From contig NC_092576.1 of the NCBI RefSeq assembly GCF_037975245.1, positions 632,501 through 696,500 on the forward strand: a stretch of DNA of 64,000 bases. The letters run 5' to 3'. Of this stretch, positions 47,946-60,000 are shown piece after piece (positions within the stretch are counted from its first letter, which is position 1; the number at the start of each line of letters is the position of its first letter). The notes below the pieces were generated by a model. That model ran no database searches, had not been told where the DNA came from, and saw nothing but the letters and a program-made list of their open reading frames with translations. The DNA is from Apostichopus japonicus. Taxonomy: Eukaryota > Echinodermata > Holothuroidea > Aspidochirotida > Stichopodidae. Both the position numbers and the translations under genes were made by a program.

Positions 47946-48030
47946 TAACTTCATTCTTCATAGTGTTTCTTCAGTCCTCATAACCACTCCTGGTTGACTC
48001 TTTTTTCTTTGACTCTTTTTTCTTGATTTG

Positions 48031-48720
48031 TACCTAATGTAATGAAAACCAGAAAAAAATGCATAGTAATTGCTTGCCTCATTCTACAGTATTTGAGAGC
48101 ATTTAATGTGAACTGTGCAAGACAGTTTTCATACTGAATAAGGTGGATCTACATACCTAGTATGAAGTTCATCTCCCTTTTCTATGAGTAATCCTGTTTA
48201 CATTTTACTAACTTCTGTTGGCCCCAAATGACCTTTAACTTCCAAAGAGTATAATACAGATCAAGTGTTCAACATGGTACATCCACATACAAAGTATTAA
48301 GTTCATGCAAGCTTTGCTTCTTGGGTTACAGAATTTACAAGTCTTCCTGATTGTTGAACTCAAATGACGCTTGAACAAAGCAGAAATCGATGTGATTCTT
48401 GTTTTAAGCAAGGTATATCTCCATACAAAGTATTAATTTAATGCAACTTTTCTTTGTTGAGTTATCACCATAACAAGATTGTCAGACTTTGACCTCTGTT
48501 GACCTTCTCCTCCACAAAACTACTGGTCTTTTTTAGCTTAATAAGTTGGATCTTTAATTTCTTCACCTTTGTAAAATTTGATAAGCTTGAAAACTTTTGG
48601 ACTGGCTTAGAATGTAGATCAGGAATACCTTATCAGTCTCCCACTCAAACAGTTATTGCAAATGCAGCTTCCAAATCCATCTATTTGCTCTGTTTATATA
48701 TCTGGCTATGAGGCAGAATC
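48031..48720 (+). repeat. local duplication, copy A (uninterrupted site)
   Basis: Matches 48950-49376 joined to 52541-52780. At the join copy A reads TTGAGTTATCACCATAAC without interruption, where copy B has a 3.2-kb transposon. It contains GACC-satellite phrases (TGACCTCTGTTGACC, AGTATGAAGTTCAT). Confidence 0.88.
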
Positions 48721-48784
48721 TTTACTAATAGGGACAACTAAACAGATGTACAGTGCACTAACGCCCAGGTAACATTGAGGCACA

Positions 48785-48940
48785 CCTCATACTACATAAA
48801 AAAGAAAACAACGCTTGATTTTTTTTATCCAGTGTTTTATAGTAATTCTAATAATGCCATAGATGTAAACCGTCCAGGCCTGAAACCATACTGACCCTGT
48901 TTCTTCAGTCTGTGAAGCCAATTCCAATTGAAGCATTCTT
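48785..48940 (-). pseudogene. small LINE reverse-transcriptase fragment
   Basis: Reverse strand reads LKKQGQYGFRPGRFTSMALL, the Q-Y/F-G-F-R-x-x-x-S/T-x-x-x-A-L motif of LINE reverse transcriptases. Nothing else of the element is recognisable. Confidence 0.55.
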
Positions 48941-49613
48941 GTTGGGAACCTAATGTAATGAAAACAAGAAAACAAATGGCTTAGTGATTCCTTGCCACAT
49001 TTTACAGTATATGAGAGCATTTAATGTGAACTGTGCACATACAGTTTTCATACTGAATTAGGTGGATCTACATACCAAGTATGAAGTTCATCTCCCTTTT
49101 CTATGAGTAGTCCTGTTTCACATTTGATTAACTTCTGTTGACCTCATACCAACTTTAACTTCCAAAGAGTAGAATACAGATCATGTGTTCATATGGTGCA
49201 TCCATTATACAAACTATGAAGTTCATGCAAGCCTTATTCTTGGGTTACAGACTTTTCCTGATTGCTGAACTCAAATGACCTTTGAACAATGCAGAAAGTG
49301 ATATGTTGTTCTCAGCAAGGTACAGTATATCTCCATACAAAGTATTAATTTAATGCAGCTTTTCTTTGTTGAGTTAGGGCAGGTCCAAGCTATTGTATCC
49401 CTAGAAGCCAAATTTCAAACTTTCCTGAAGCACCCTAAATGTGGTGTCATGTTAAAGCTGAATTATTGAAGTTTCAGATTTGCATAATTTTTTGAAATTG
49501 TTTTGCCTATTCGAATAATTACAGCTGGCTAATTTGCATAAATTTAAACTGCAGTGTGACGTACGGGACATTTGGAATCCTATTTCCCTGCCAGCAATAT
49601 GAACTTATTGAAT

Positions 49614-49940
49614 ATAAGTTATGTGGGATATGAAACACCCTTCCTTCCAATAATTTTGACATATTATGTTTGGGGGTTCATCAATTAAATATGCTAATTA
49701 GCTAGTGTCCAAATACTGATGTCTAAGTTATGTGGGACATAAAACACCCTTCCTTCCAATAATTTTGACATATTATGTTTGGGGGTTCATCAATTAAATA
49801 TGCTAATTAGCTAGTGTCCAAATACTGATGTCTAAGTTATGTGGGACATAAAACACCCTTCCTTCCAATAATTTTGACATATTATGTTTGGGGGTTCATC
49901 AATTACATATGCAAATTAGCTAGTGTCCAAATACTGATGT
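49614..49940 (+). repeat. three tandem 109-bp units
   Basis: CCTTCCTTCCAATAATTTTG starts at about 49640, 49749 and 49858. The units are nearly identical, so the expansion is recent. Confidence 0.95.
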
Positions 49941-50879
49941 CCCGTACGTCACAATTTTCAGCACTTTTTTTGAAATTTTGATATGGAGGAACAATTTTTT
50001 TTTGGTGATATTCTGTAAAGTTCTAATTAAGAACATTGTTCAACAAAATCCATCCCAAAAATTGAAAAAATATTCACAGCAAATCTAATTATCAAAATTA
50101 AAAATGTGACGTATGGGACAAAATGTGACGTACGGGACATAGTGTGGGGGAAACCCTGTATTTATACATAATAAACATGCATGGGCTCCAATGGGGACCT
50201 CTACTGGAAACCTTCCAATGCTTACAAATTTATTTTGTTGAAAGATGGTAGTTGCAACTTATAATCCCTGCATGCCTGAAGAGCACATCATGGCTTCAAA
50301 TAAACCATTGACCAATGACCACCAACAGCCCAGGTGTTGTTCAATAAACTATCGGGAAGTCAATTGTGTGTGGGATACAGAATCATCTACAATGCTATTC
50401 AACATTGACATTGAATGAGGACGACTTCAAGAATGTTGAGTTTGCATTTCAACATTTCGTAGGCCTATTGTGAAGTGTGACTATCATGACTGTGCAACAA
50501 TGTTCTTGTGTCCTGAACTTAGATCGTAGACATTGATACTTTTAGTAACAAGTGTAGAGTTTCGCTTGCCCAATTTTTGCAGCGGACAATCACTCATGAG
50601 TTTGTTCAATAACCTTCACCCAGGTGTATAAATGGGGACCTGCGAGGTAACTTGTAAATATAGTTGCGTGCGCCGGTTTGTGGCTGCACCCTATGGGAAG
50701 TCCCCCGGGGGACACGTGGTTGTGGTGCACTGTGGTGCCCCAGGAGAGATTGATTGAATTGTGCACACTTTGGTGTGTGGGTGTGACAAGTTACCAATGA
50801 CCAGGGGTTAAGTTGTAAAGTCAGGTGAGGAGGCATTAGCCTCATACAAGACTGTAAACCTTCAACTTTTAACCAGTAT

Positions 50880-51890
50880 TAGGTCTATAGAGTTTCCTTT
50901 GTTGTACTAGTTTCATAGACGGACATTATGTGGACGTTACTGTGGACATTTTGATATGTTTTGAATGGGATGGATCATATTTCAACTTGAGGGTCAATAG
51001 TGGGGTGTATGATACAGTATTGTACAGTATATACCGAAACAGTTTTGCATCAAAACTTTGCATCTTGAATCATTTGTGGTCTAACAAAGCTACTGTAGAA
51101 TCGATGTTATGAGTATTGGTCTGGTAACCCAAAGTTTTAGGTCTATAGATTTTTCTTTGTTGTACTAGTTTCATACTGTAGATGGACATTACGTGGACGT
51201 TACTGTGGACATTTTGATATGTTTGGAAGGGGATGGATCATATTTCAACTTGAGGGTCAATAGTGGGGAGTATGATACAGTGTTGTACAGTATATACCAA
51301 AACAGTTTGGCACCAAAACTTTGCATCTTGAATCGTTTGTGGTCTAACAAAGCTAGATTTGATGTTATGAGTATTTGGTCTGGTAACCAGTATTAGGTCT
51401 ATAGAGTTTACTTTGTTGTGCTAGTTTCATAGATGGACATTACGTGGACGTTACTGTGGACATTTTGGTATATTTTGAATGGGATGGATCATATTTCATC
51501 TTGAGGGTCAATAGTGGGGAGTATGATACAGTGTTGTACAGTATATACCGAAACAGTTTTGCATCAAAACTTTGCATCTTGAATCATTTGTGGTCTAACA
51601 AAGCTAGAATCGATGTTATGAGTATTGGTCTGGTAACCCAAAGTTTTAGGTCTAGAATTTTCTTTGTTGTACTAGTTTCATACTGTAGATGGACATTACA
51701 TGGACGTTACTGTGGACATTTTGATATGTTTTGAAGGGGATGGATCATATTTCAACTTGAAGGTCAATAGTGGGGAGTATGATACAGTGCTGTACAGTAT
51801 ATACCGAAACAGTTTTGCATCAAAACTTTGCATCTTGGATCATTTGTGGTCTAACAAAGCTAGAATTGATGTTAGGAGTATTTGATGAAT
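50880..51890 (+). repeat. four tandem units of about 255 bp
   Basis: GGACATTAYGTGGACGTTAC-like starts at 50921, 51184, 51435 and 51691. Each unit holds a similar open frame (DVTVDIL...DGSYFNLRVNSG...), but the frame starts on GTG and the units differ at many amino-acid-changing positions, so coding is doubtful. Confidence 0.9.
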
Positions 51891-52780
51891 GTGTAGAGTA
51901 GATTTATACCTTATGCATTCCCCATGTTTTATGTAGTGGAATGATCTCACAAGTACGGTCACTGCTCTTTTCGATCCCAAAAAGAAGGAAATATGGCATG
52001 AAATTACCAGTCATTGTTCTGGCATATCCAAATTAATGTTTTTATGTAGAAATCAGCTTGTTATGGTATATTCAGGAATAAAAATATGAGTTTTCATAGT
52101 CAATTTTTATATGGACAAATTGTCCCGTACGTCACATATCCCGTACGTCACAGGACAATTTTCATTTGTGTAATCACTGAACTGGAATGGCTTCATAGTT
52201 TTTTCTAATATGTTACAGCTTAGCCCTTGGAAGGTTAGGCTATTCAATAGTTATAACAGCTTGATCACTGCCCTCCTAATTTCAGAGGGATTTCAGCTTT
52301 GCTCTTTAGTAAAAAAAACACAAAATTCTCTGGTCCCGTACATCACACTGTACATTAATTAAGATGGGACCTAATTAAAGCAAGTGTAGGAAATCTTCAT
52401 GAGTTTGTAATAAAGTAGCAGCAATAACAAATATGAAAGCCTGAAAAAGTTTCTGGAAAATAGATTTTTTATAACTTTTAGACACATTTAAGTCTCTGAA
52501 ATGTCACGTACGTCACAGTGCAAATAGCTTGGACCTGCCCGTTATCATCATAACAAGATTGTCAGACTTTGACCTCTGTTGACCTTCTCCTCCACAAAAC
52601 TACTGGTCTTTTTTTAGTTTAATAAGGTAGATCTCTAATTTCTTCACCTTTGTAATATTTAATAAGCTTGAAAACTTTTGGACTGGCTTAGAATGTAGAT
52701 CAGGAATACCTTATCAGTCTCCAACTAAAACAGTTATTGCAAATGCAGCTTCCAAATCCATCTATTTGTAAATTTACAAA

Positions 52781-53340
52781 TCTCAATACAGTATATGATT
52801 CATGAATGCTAACAGGGCACAAGAATTAGTCTTTGTTAGATCATACAAATGTTTTTATCAACCAGAAAGCCAGGTGGCTTGGTGATTCATTGTAATATAA
52901 AACTTCACATAACTCTTTCACTATTGTAGAGTAAGTTAAATTTATCCAAAAAGTCAGTAGGAACCACAAAATGTCAGAGATCTCCTGCTCTTAGTTGCAG
53001 CTCTCTGTTGTGGTTATCAGCCATTTAATTCACTGGTAAGAATTTAACAAATACAATTTTTATTCCAAAATGTTCTAATATCCAGAAAGGCCGTACCCCT
53101 AAAACACTGATCCATCCACCGACTGTAACCACGACTTCAAGCTTCCTTTATATTCGGTTCGTATCCCGTAAGTTAACAATTCCCGAACGTTTCCTATCAA
53201 ACCTAATCCCGAAAACACTGATCCAACCTCAAGTTTTCTTAATATAATAATTACCGAACGTTTCCTTATTGAAGTATATAATATTTAATCAAGGTTGGGC
53301 GAAATGACCAGGCTGGTTGGGCGAAATGGTTGTTGGGCGA
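52781..53340. other. intergenic, no gene seen
   Basis: Two diverged phrases of the type CCGAACGTTTCCT and ACACTGATCCA recur within 53090-53270. No coding sequence. Confidence 0.45.
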
Positions 53341-55445
53341 AGTGACCAGCTTCCCACATGTTTACAAGGGTTTCACAATTTGGCCTCTGATGACCCCAAA
53401 TGACCTTAGACCACCCAAAAAACAATCTAGGCTTCGTTAACTCAATGTGGTACACTAAATTAGAGGTCTGCCCAAGCTTCCCACATTGAGATATCGTGTT
53501 TGGGGCCATTCTCGGTCACGTGTGACGGAAAAGTGGGGAGATTGGCACTTTACCACTAAGTACAGTAACTACTTTTAGGAAAAGAAAGTCGGGTTGATTG
53601 TAGTACTTAAGTATGCACTAGGGGACTCTTTTACAAAACCAAATAGCTTAGCCAAAATCAGAACATTCATGTGCTGGCAGAGGTCATATAAAGGTCGGTC
53701 ATGTGTGTGACTTGAAATGAAACTGGCTTTTTTGCACAAAAAAACATTGGCAAATTCCTCAGTTTCTAACAGGGCTGGATAACCCATATTTCTCATGTTT
53801 CTACCTTAATGTGTTTTCATTCTAACAAGACATTTCACCTCAATATTTCACTACTTAAATTTAGCATAATACTACATAAGCTAAAAAAATCCGGTCACTT
53901 GTGTGACATTGTTGGGTCACGTGTGTGACATTCTGAATTTTCAGTCCATAGGATGCAATTTTTGCAGTGCAAATGTTTACTCTAGTAATGACCACAGAAC
54001 TGCACTGATGTTGATATTCCATAGGAATTACTTTAAAACAGTTTTACTGCCATGATTTGGAAGGTCACGTGTGTGACATTGTTGGGTCACGTGTGTGACA
54101 TTCTGCATTTTCATGGATAAATGTCACACACGTGACCATCGGTCACGTGTGTGACGACCAATCAGTGGCTATTAAGTAATTGTAGGAATAATTATTTGAC
54201 TGGATATTTTGAAGAACTAACAGTGTGTACCAAAAATGGTTGCATATCAAGTGTGGACATCATAAGGCACATCAGTTACTTTTTATGAAAACTTTTGCGT
54301 TATTTTGGTCACGTGTGTGACATCGCAAATATGCTAATTAGCACCCATTATTAACGAAGAATTGAAGATCAGGAACCTCTGCTTTAGGAATGAAATAAAT
54401 GAACTGATGTATAACTGCCTCCATGTGATAGTTGATAACTGAAATATTGTCTCTAGATACTCATGTAGAAAAAACAAATATATATACAGTTAAAAAGTAC
54501 AAATTTTGGCTAAAACTTACAATAATGCAAATTTATGCAAATCAGTATGTTATGGTTGTAAGTTTAATGAAAAAAATATGAAACAGAAAACTTGAGGTAT
54601 CCCTCTTAAACAAAAAGCATAACATTTGGTCATGATGAACACTTTAGTTTTTTCATGCCAGTTTCATTTTCCAGAGAATGGCCCTTTGCAAGGTTTCACA
54701 ATTTGACCCCTGGTGACCCCAAATGACCTTTGACTTCCATTAAACACAAAAGGCTTCTTGTACTCAATGTGGTACTTTTACATACTAAATTAGAGGTCAC
54801 CCAAGCTTCCCTTCTTGAGATATTGTGTTTACAAGGTTTTCACAATTTCACCTCTGGTGACCCCAAATGACCTTTGACCTTCATTAAAAACAATAGGTTT
54901 CTAGTACTCAATGTGGTACTTCTACACACTAAATATGAGGTCCTCCCAAGCTTTCCTTCTTGAGATATTGTGTTTACAGGTTTTTCACAATTTGACCCCT
55001 AGTGACCCCAAATGACCTTAAACCGTCACCAAAAACAATGAGCTTTTTTCAGTTAATGTGGTATTTTTACACACTAAGTATGAAGTTGGTCCAACTTTCC
55101 CTTCTTGAGATATAGTGTTTTACAAAGTTTTTCACAATCTGACCCCTAGTGACACCAAATGACCTTTGACCTCCCAAAAACAATAGGCTTCTTGTACAAT
55201 ATGTGGTATTTCTAAACACTAATTATGAAGTTGTTCAGACCTCCCCTTCTTGAGATATCGTGTTTACAAGGTTTTCACAATATGACCACTGGCGACCCCA
55301 AATGATCTTTGACCTCCACCAAAAACAAGATCTTCTTGTACTCAATGTGGTACTTCTACACACACAATATGAAATTGGTCTGACCTTCCCTTCTTGAGAT
55401 ATCGTTTTTACAAGCTGGGCGTCACAAACGCCCTCACCCACACAT
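53341..55445 (+). repeat. GACC satellite array, about 145-bp period
   Basis: TTGAGATATYGTG recurs at 54815, 54960, 55105, 55250 and 55393 (spacings 145, 145, 145, 143). An earlier unit at 53487 is in phase once the transposon 53503-54684 is removed. Each unit has TGACCCCAAATGACCTT, CAATGTGGTA and ATGAAGTTGGTCC-like phrases. The array closes with ACAAGCTGGGCG, CACAAACGC and GAATGCAAAGGT. Confidence 0.93.
53503..54684 (+). mobile_element. DNA transposon with 4-bp TSD (TTTG) and a motif array
   Basis: Ends are inverted repeats GGGCCATTCTC. TTTG lies on both sides (53499-53502, 54685-54688), at the GTGTTTACAAGG position of the satellite unit. 1,182 bp, no coding. Contains nine copies or near-copies of GTCACGTGTGTGAC in either orientation. 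Probably related in kind to the element at 49377-52540. Confidence 0.88.
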
Positions 55446-56330
55446 GTATATGCCATCATGAATGCAAAGGTAAGAATTATCTTCGAAAACAAAAAGCTTT
55501 AATAATTTATTAATGTTACTGTGCAAATGTTCACATCGTACTACCAAAGTCATCTAGTATAAACCACAGAGAATAGCAATAGTTTTAAATAATTTACAGA
55601 TCCCTTGAGCCAATCCTTGCACCATTTGAGATAACCTGTTGATCCCTTGAAGCTCAGAGGGTGAAAATATAAGGGAAACTTGAGTGGATTTAAAGCAGCT
55701 AACTCAGAAGCAGACTTCATTAACTGGATGACTTTATGTTCTGTTGAAGACCTACATAGCCCTTTCGGGAATCATAGCATCAGAGAACACAGATTATTTG
55801 TTGCTTTCAGGTTTGAGTTATCATGTTTAACAAGGTTTGACACCTGATGATCTCATGTGATCTTTGTCCTCTACCAGAGGATTCATGCACTCACCAAGGC
55901 AGATCTACACACTACGCATATGACATTCAAGGAATATGTGCTTCTTGTTATTGTGTTTTCATATAGTTACTTATATATAAGTTACAATTTTTAAAGGATT
56001 TCAGACTTTGATTTAAATGTTGATGGCAAATGACCTTTGACCTAAACAAATTGCTAAGGGGTCTTGTACTCACCAGGCTGGATCTGTATACCAACTATGA
56101 AGTTCAACAAAGATGTCTTTTTGAGTAATCATATTTACAAAGTTTTCAGACTGACCTCATTTTACCTCAAATGACCTTTGACCTTCACAGAAATGAATAG
56201 GATTCTTGTACTCCATAACATGGATCCACATACCAAGTATGAAGTGAATCCATCTTGAAATTTGAGTTATCGTGTTTACAAGCCAATGTTATGAACACAC
56301 ACTTGCACACACTACACCATCACAATTGCA
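55446..56330 (+). repeat. diverged GACC satellite units
   Basis: Looser units with AAATGACCTTTGACC, ATGAAGTTCAACAA or ATGAAGTGAATCC, and TGTTTACAA, closing with a CA-rich stretch and CATCACAATTGCATAG near 56330. Same family as the array to the left, older. Confidence 0.7.
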
Positions 56331-56730
56331 TAGATTCATCCCGTAAGCAACCAAGAAGAAACTAAACTTGAACAACATATGTCACAATTGTGCATTTTGG
56401 GTCGATATGGACCCAAATAATCATTGAATTTAAAAAAAACAGTACTCAGCCATCTTACATCCTACAACATTCATTTAGGTATTGAAATGTAGCTAAGACC
56501 ATGCGTTTGTGTAGAAAACAAATAAAAAGTGGGTAACTGTGATTTGTTTTTAGTGGGTGGGAGGGCTCAAATGTCAAAGGTCAATCTGAAAATGACGTAA
56601 TTTGGCTAAAAATCGATGTTCGCATCAAAAAAATTGTGACAGAAAATAAAAGTTGAACAGACCCCCCCCCCCCATTATATTTGGTATAAACCCTTACATG
56701 TTTTGAACATATTCTGAGCATTTCAGCAAT
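56331..56730. other. intergenic, no gene seen
   Basis: Contains a 13-C tract near 56662-56674. No coding sequence. Confidence 0.45.
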
Positions 56731-57070
56731 ATGTATGAGGCGTAAAATAAAACAAGTGTAATGACAGGTTTTCAGCTAGTTTTCTATGCATTTCAGGTGT
56801 GAAGATAAACGTAAATGTCATTAACTAACGCATACACTTATTCATTACCTGATACCCATTTTGTTCCTCGTATGCCTGTCAAAATCTGACATTCTGAGTC
56901 GCTTCGTTTGTTCGCAACGAGCACAGTGTGCAAAGCTGCTATATATTGTGTGTGGTGTTTTTCGTGTTTCGCGCAACTGGTAACGACAACTGGACCTATT
57001 TTGATACCCATGGTTTGCGTGTGACGTCACAAATCGCCAGTTGGCCAAACTCTCTCTATATACGGCTCTG
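56731..57070 (+). mobile_element. solo right end of the outer-transposon family
   Basis: About 340 bp matching 27412-27751, ending in the terminal repeat. The rest of that copy is absent. Eight bases after it, the next copy starts in reverse, so the two form a palindrome. Confidence 0.9.
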
Positions 57071-57078
57071 AATGTAAG

Positions 57079-60000
57079 CAGAGCCGTATATAGAGAGAGT
57101 TTGGCCAACTGGCGATTTGTGACGTCACACGCAAACCATGGGCATCAAAATAGGTCCAGTTGTCGTTACCAGTTGCGCGAAACACGAAAAACACCACACA
57201 CAATATATAGCAGCTTTGCACACTGTGCTCGTTGCGAACAAACGAAGCGACTCAGAATGTCAGATTTTGACAGGCATACGAGGAACAAAATGGATATCAG
57301 GTAATGAATTAGAGTATGCGTTAGTTAATGACATTTACGTTTATCTTCACACCTGAAATGCATAGAAAACTAGCTGAAAACCTGTCATTACACTTGTTTT
57401 ATTTTACGCCTCATACTACTAGTCCTACTTTAGTCGTACAAACGAAAAGCACACATCACAGTCCTGGCTAGGCTAGATTACAGACGCACAACTATAGCAT
57501 CAGGCCTACATTAATAGATCCTTCAATTAAATTAAGTAGGCCTACACATAAAATGACAATTTATGCTTCACTGATCTTTTCAGGTTTGCCAAAAAGTAGT
57601 TGTACCAGAGGTCATTGTATTAAACTCCAGAAGTTACATAGTAGGATTAATATTCGGCATAACTTTTTCTCTTCAGTCTAATACAACTTATACAAGGGTT
57701 GTGAATGGATGGAATGGTTTGCCTGAGAAGGTTGCATTGCAAGTAGTGTGAATGGGTTTAAGAATACTTTGGATGAGTACATTAAGCATTGTAATTGGGT
57801 ATGACATTTGATGGCCTCGGTTTTATTCCTCTCATATAGCCTTTAGGGTCCTTAATGGGGACTTGAATGTCTCTCCTGGTCTCTTTTTCTACTAAACTAA
57901 ACTATATACTTGAGTGTAGGAGTTAGCAATAGTTGGGAGTCTGTGGGCAAACCTAAGACTGATATTGTGGTGTTAATTTCTCAGGAATGTAGTACTAGGC
58001 TATAGTAGGTGCAACAGATTGACTGGGTCTGTCGAGAAAAAAAAAACCTGCAACAACTGAAGACTGGTGTATGTTGTAGCTTATGTATTTTCCATTAACA
58101 TATATACTATAAGGTCATGTCCTTAATAAGGTTTCATGGATCACACTGACATAGTGTGCCTACTTGTCAGTGTTGTCAACTGAGCACAGGGCTGATGACA
58201 TCATTCAGTTTGTTATTATGCAGACAGCAAATGGCCATAATGATAATTATTAATTGTTACTTATTCTTCATACTGCCCTTACTGGCCTTACCTGAACAGT
58301 GATGTATAAAAATGCAAGAAGTCGTTAAGCTTTCCATTTAAGAATCGTTTCAGCCTGTCCTATTTCAAACATATGATTGGCAGGTTTCCACATTACATAG
58401 CTTATCAAAATGGAGCTGTTTTGTAAAGCAAGAAAATCACACATATGCATGCATACAAACACACTCATATATAACAATTTCTGAATATCTTTTCAGCTGC
58501 CCAAAGGTACTGGAATGCAAGCTCTGTTGGGTGAATTAAAAAACCCTCATTGTACTCTTTTATCATGGTCAGCGTAGCTGGAACCAGCAATGATGGTAAT
58601 GTGGATTTGACAGTACCTAGACAAGAATTCAATAGCTGCTTTGTGTTGAAGTGGGTTCAACTTGCTCAAGGCCATGACAGGATGACGACTAGACATTAGG
58701 ATGAATTATCTGTTGCAGAGCTCTATAAACCAGGCAGTTGTTAAAACATCCATTGGGTGACCCTTACAGTCTACCAGGCAGTGCATCGCAGAAGCAAAAT
58801 GAAGTGTGTGTGATACCTTCATCTTATGAGAGTGGAATGGTATCAGTGTGGCCTCTGTCAATTTGGCTTCAAGTCTTTGTTTTCTTGAAAGCTGAGAAGA
58901 TCTTTCAGTGGTTTCACACTGACCTCTGTACTTGACAATTCATGTGTATTTGCCAGCTCAGGAGGAAGCCAGATTTTAATTACATTAACCAATGCTGACT
59001 TTTTTTGGACATGTGGTACATCTGCAAGGAGGTGAAGGAAGCAGTTGGAGTTGCATGGATGTGGAATCTTGTTGATAGTCTGGCAGTCTTATCCACAGAT
59101 TATCCCAAAGCTTCTCCACATTGCCACATTCAGAACTTATTACATTGATAAACTTGAAATGTGCAGGAATCTAACGAAGCACCCATCAAGGGAATTTGTT
59201 TGAATAATTATTGAAAGCTGTGACCTTCTGATGTGACAGACTAATGTGAAATAAAGGGCAGTAGATTACCTTGTAAATGAAACTTGTTATTGTTTGATTG
59301 TATCTAATGTTTGCAAAATTTTAAGTTGCATGCTACCAATTGAAACATAATTCTTTCTCTATTAATGGGATATAAATTCTTCTCCTTAAAGGGTGTGGAG
59401 ACTCCCGCACAAAGAAACGTCTCATGCCGGTTATCTGACCTAGTTTCGAATGCGGTGTACCAGAAGTGTTAGACACCACCATTGATCCCAGAAAATACAC
59501 ACACAGCTTGCTACCATCTGTAAATAGACATTAGTGTACAGTCAATACAAACATCACAGTCAATACCCACAACACAGTGCACATAGCAGCGTGGACATCT
59601 CAGGTCTAGATAAAAGATAACAAGGTATCAGGTTTCATTACTGTCTGCATTTTGTAGCGACACAAAAAAAACTTCACTTGCAAGCAACGGAAAGTAAACT
59701 TTTTCAGAGCGCGGCATGCGGTTTAGGGCAAGTCTTCAATACCTTTAAATATACTGCATCGGTTGTTGTCACTTGATCATTTGCTTGTGTGTGAGCTAAA
59801 CAGCTTAAATAATATGTAAAAAAATAATACAAACTTTCAAATTGCCAGATATTTACTTGCTCAAAATCATTATCCAATCATGATTTGTTGCTATCCTTGA
59901 GTCCATCATTCAGATGATGAGGCAGATTCCCTTCAACTCTCCATGATGAAGGTAAAACCTTATATCTTAACCAACTGCCATTGAGTGTCCATTTGAAAGT

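Larger units (their letters stand above)
49377..52540 (+). mobile_element. DNA transposon with 4-bp TSD (GTTA) and a motif array
   Basis: Ends are inverted repeats GGGCAGGTCCAAGCTAT. GTTA flanks both sides (49373-49376, 52541-52544), and copy A shows the empty site with one GTTA. 3,164 bp, no recognisable transposase. The interior has three 109-bp tandem units, four units of about 255 bp, and eight matches to a 14-bp motif near GTCCCGTACGTCAC. The superfamily is not assigned; 4-bp duplications with GGGC-start ends do not fit a family I can name with confidence. Confidence 0.92.
48950..52780 (+). repeat. local duplication, copy B (split by a transposon)
   Basis: Two halves, 48950-49376 and 52541-52780, together match copy A (48031-48720). 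The split point coincides exactly with the transposon ends. Confidence 0.85.
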
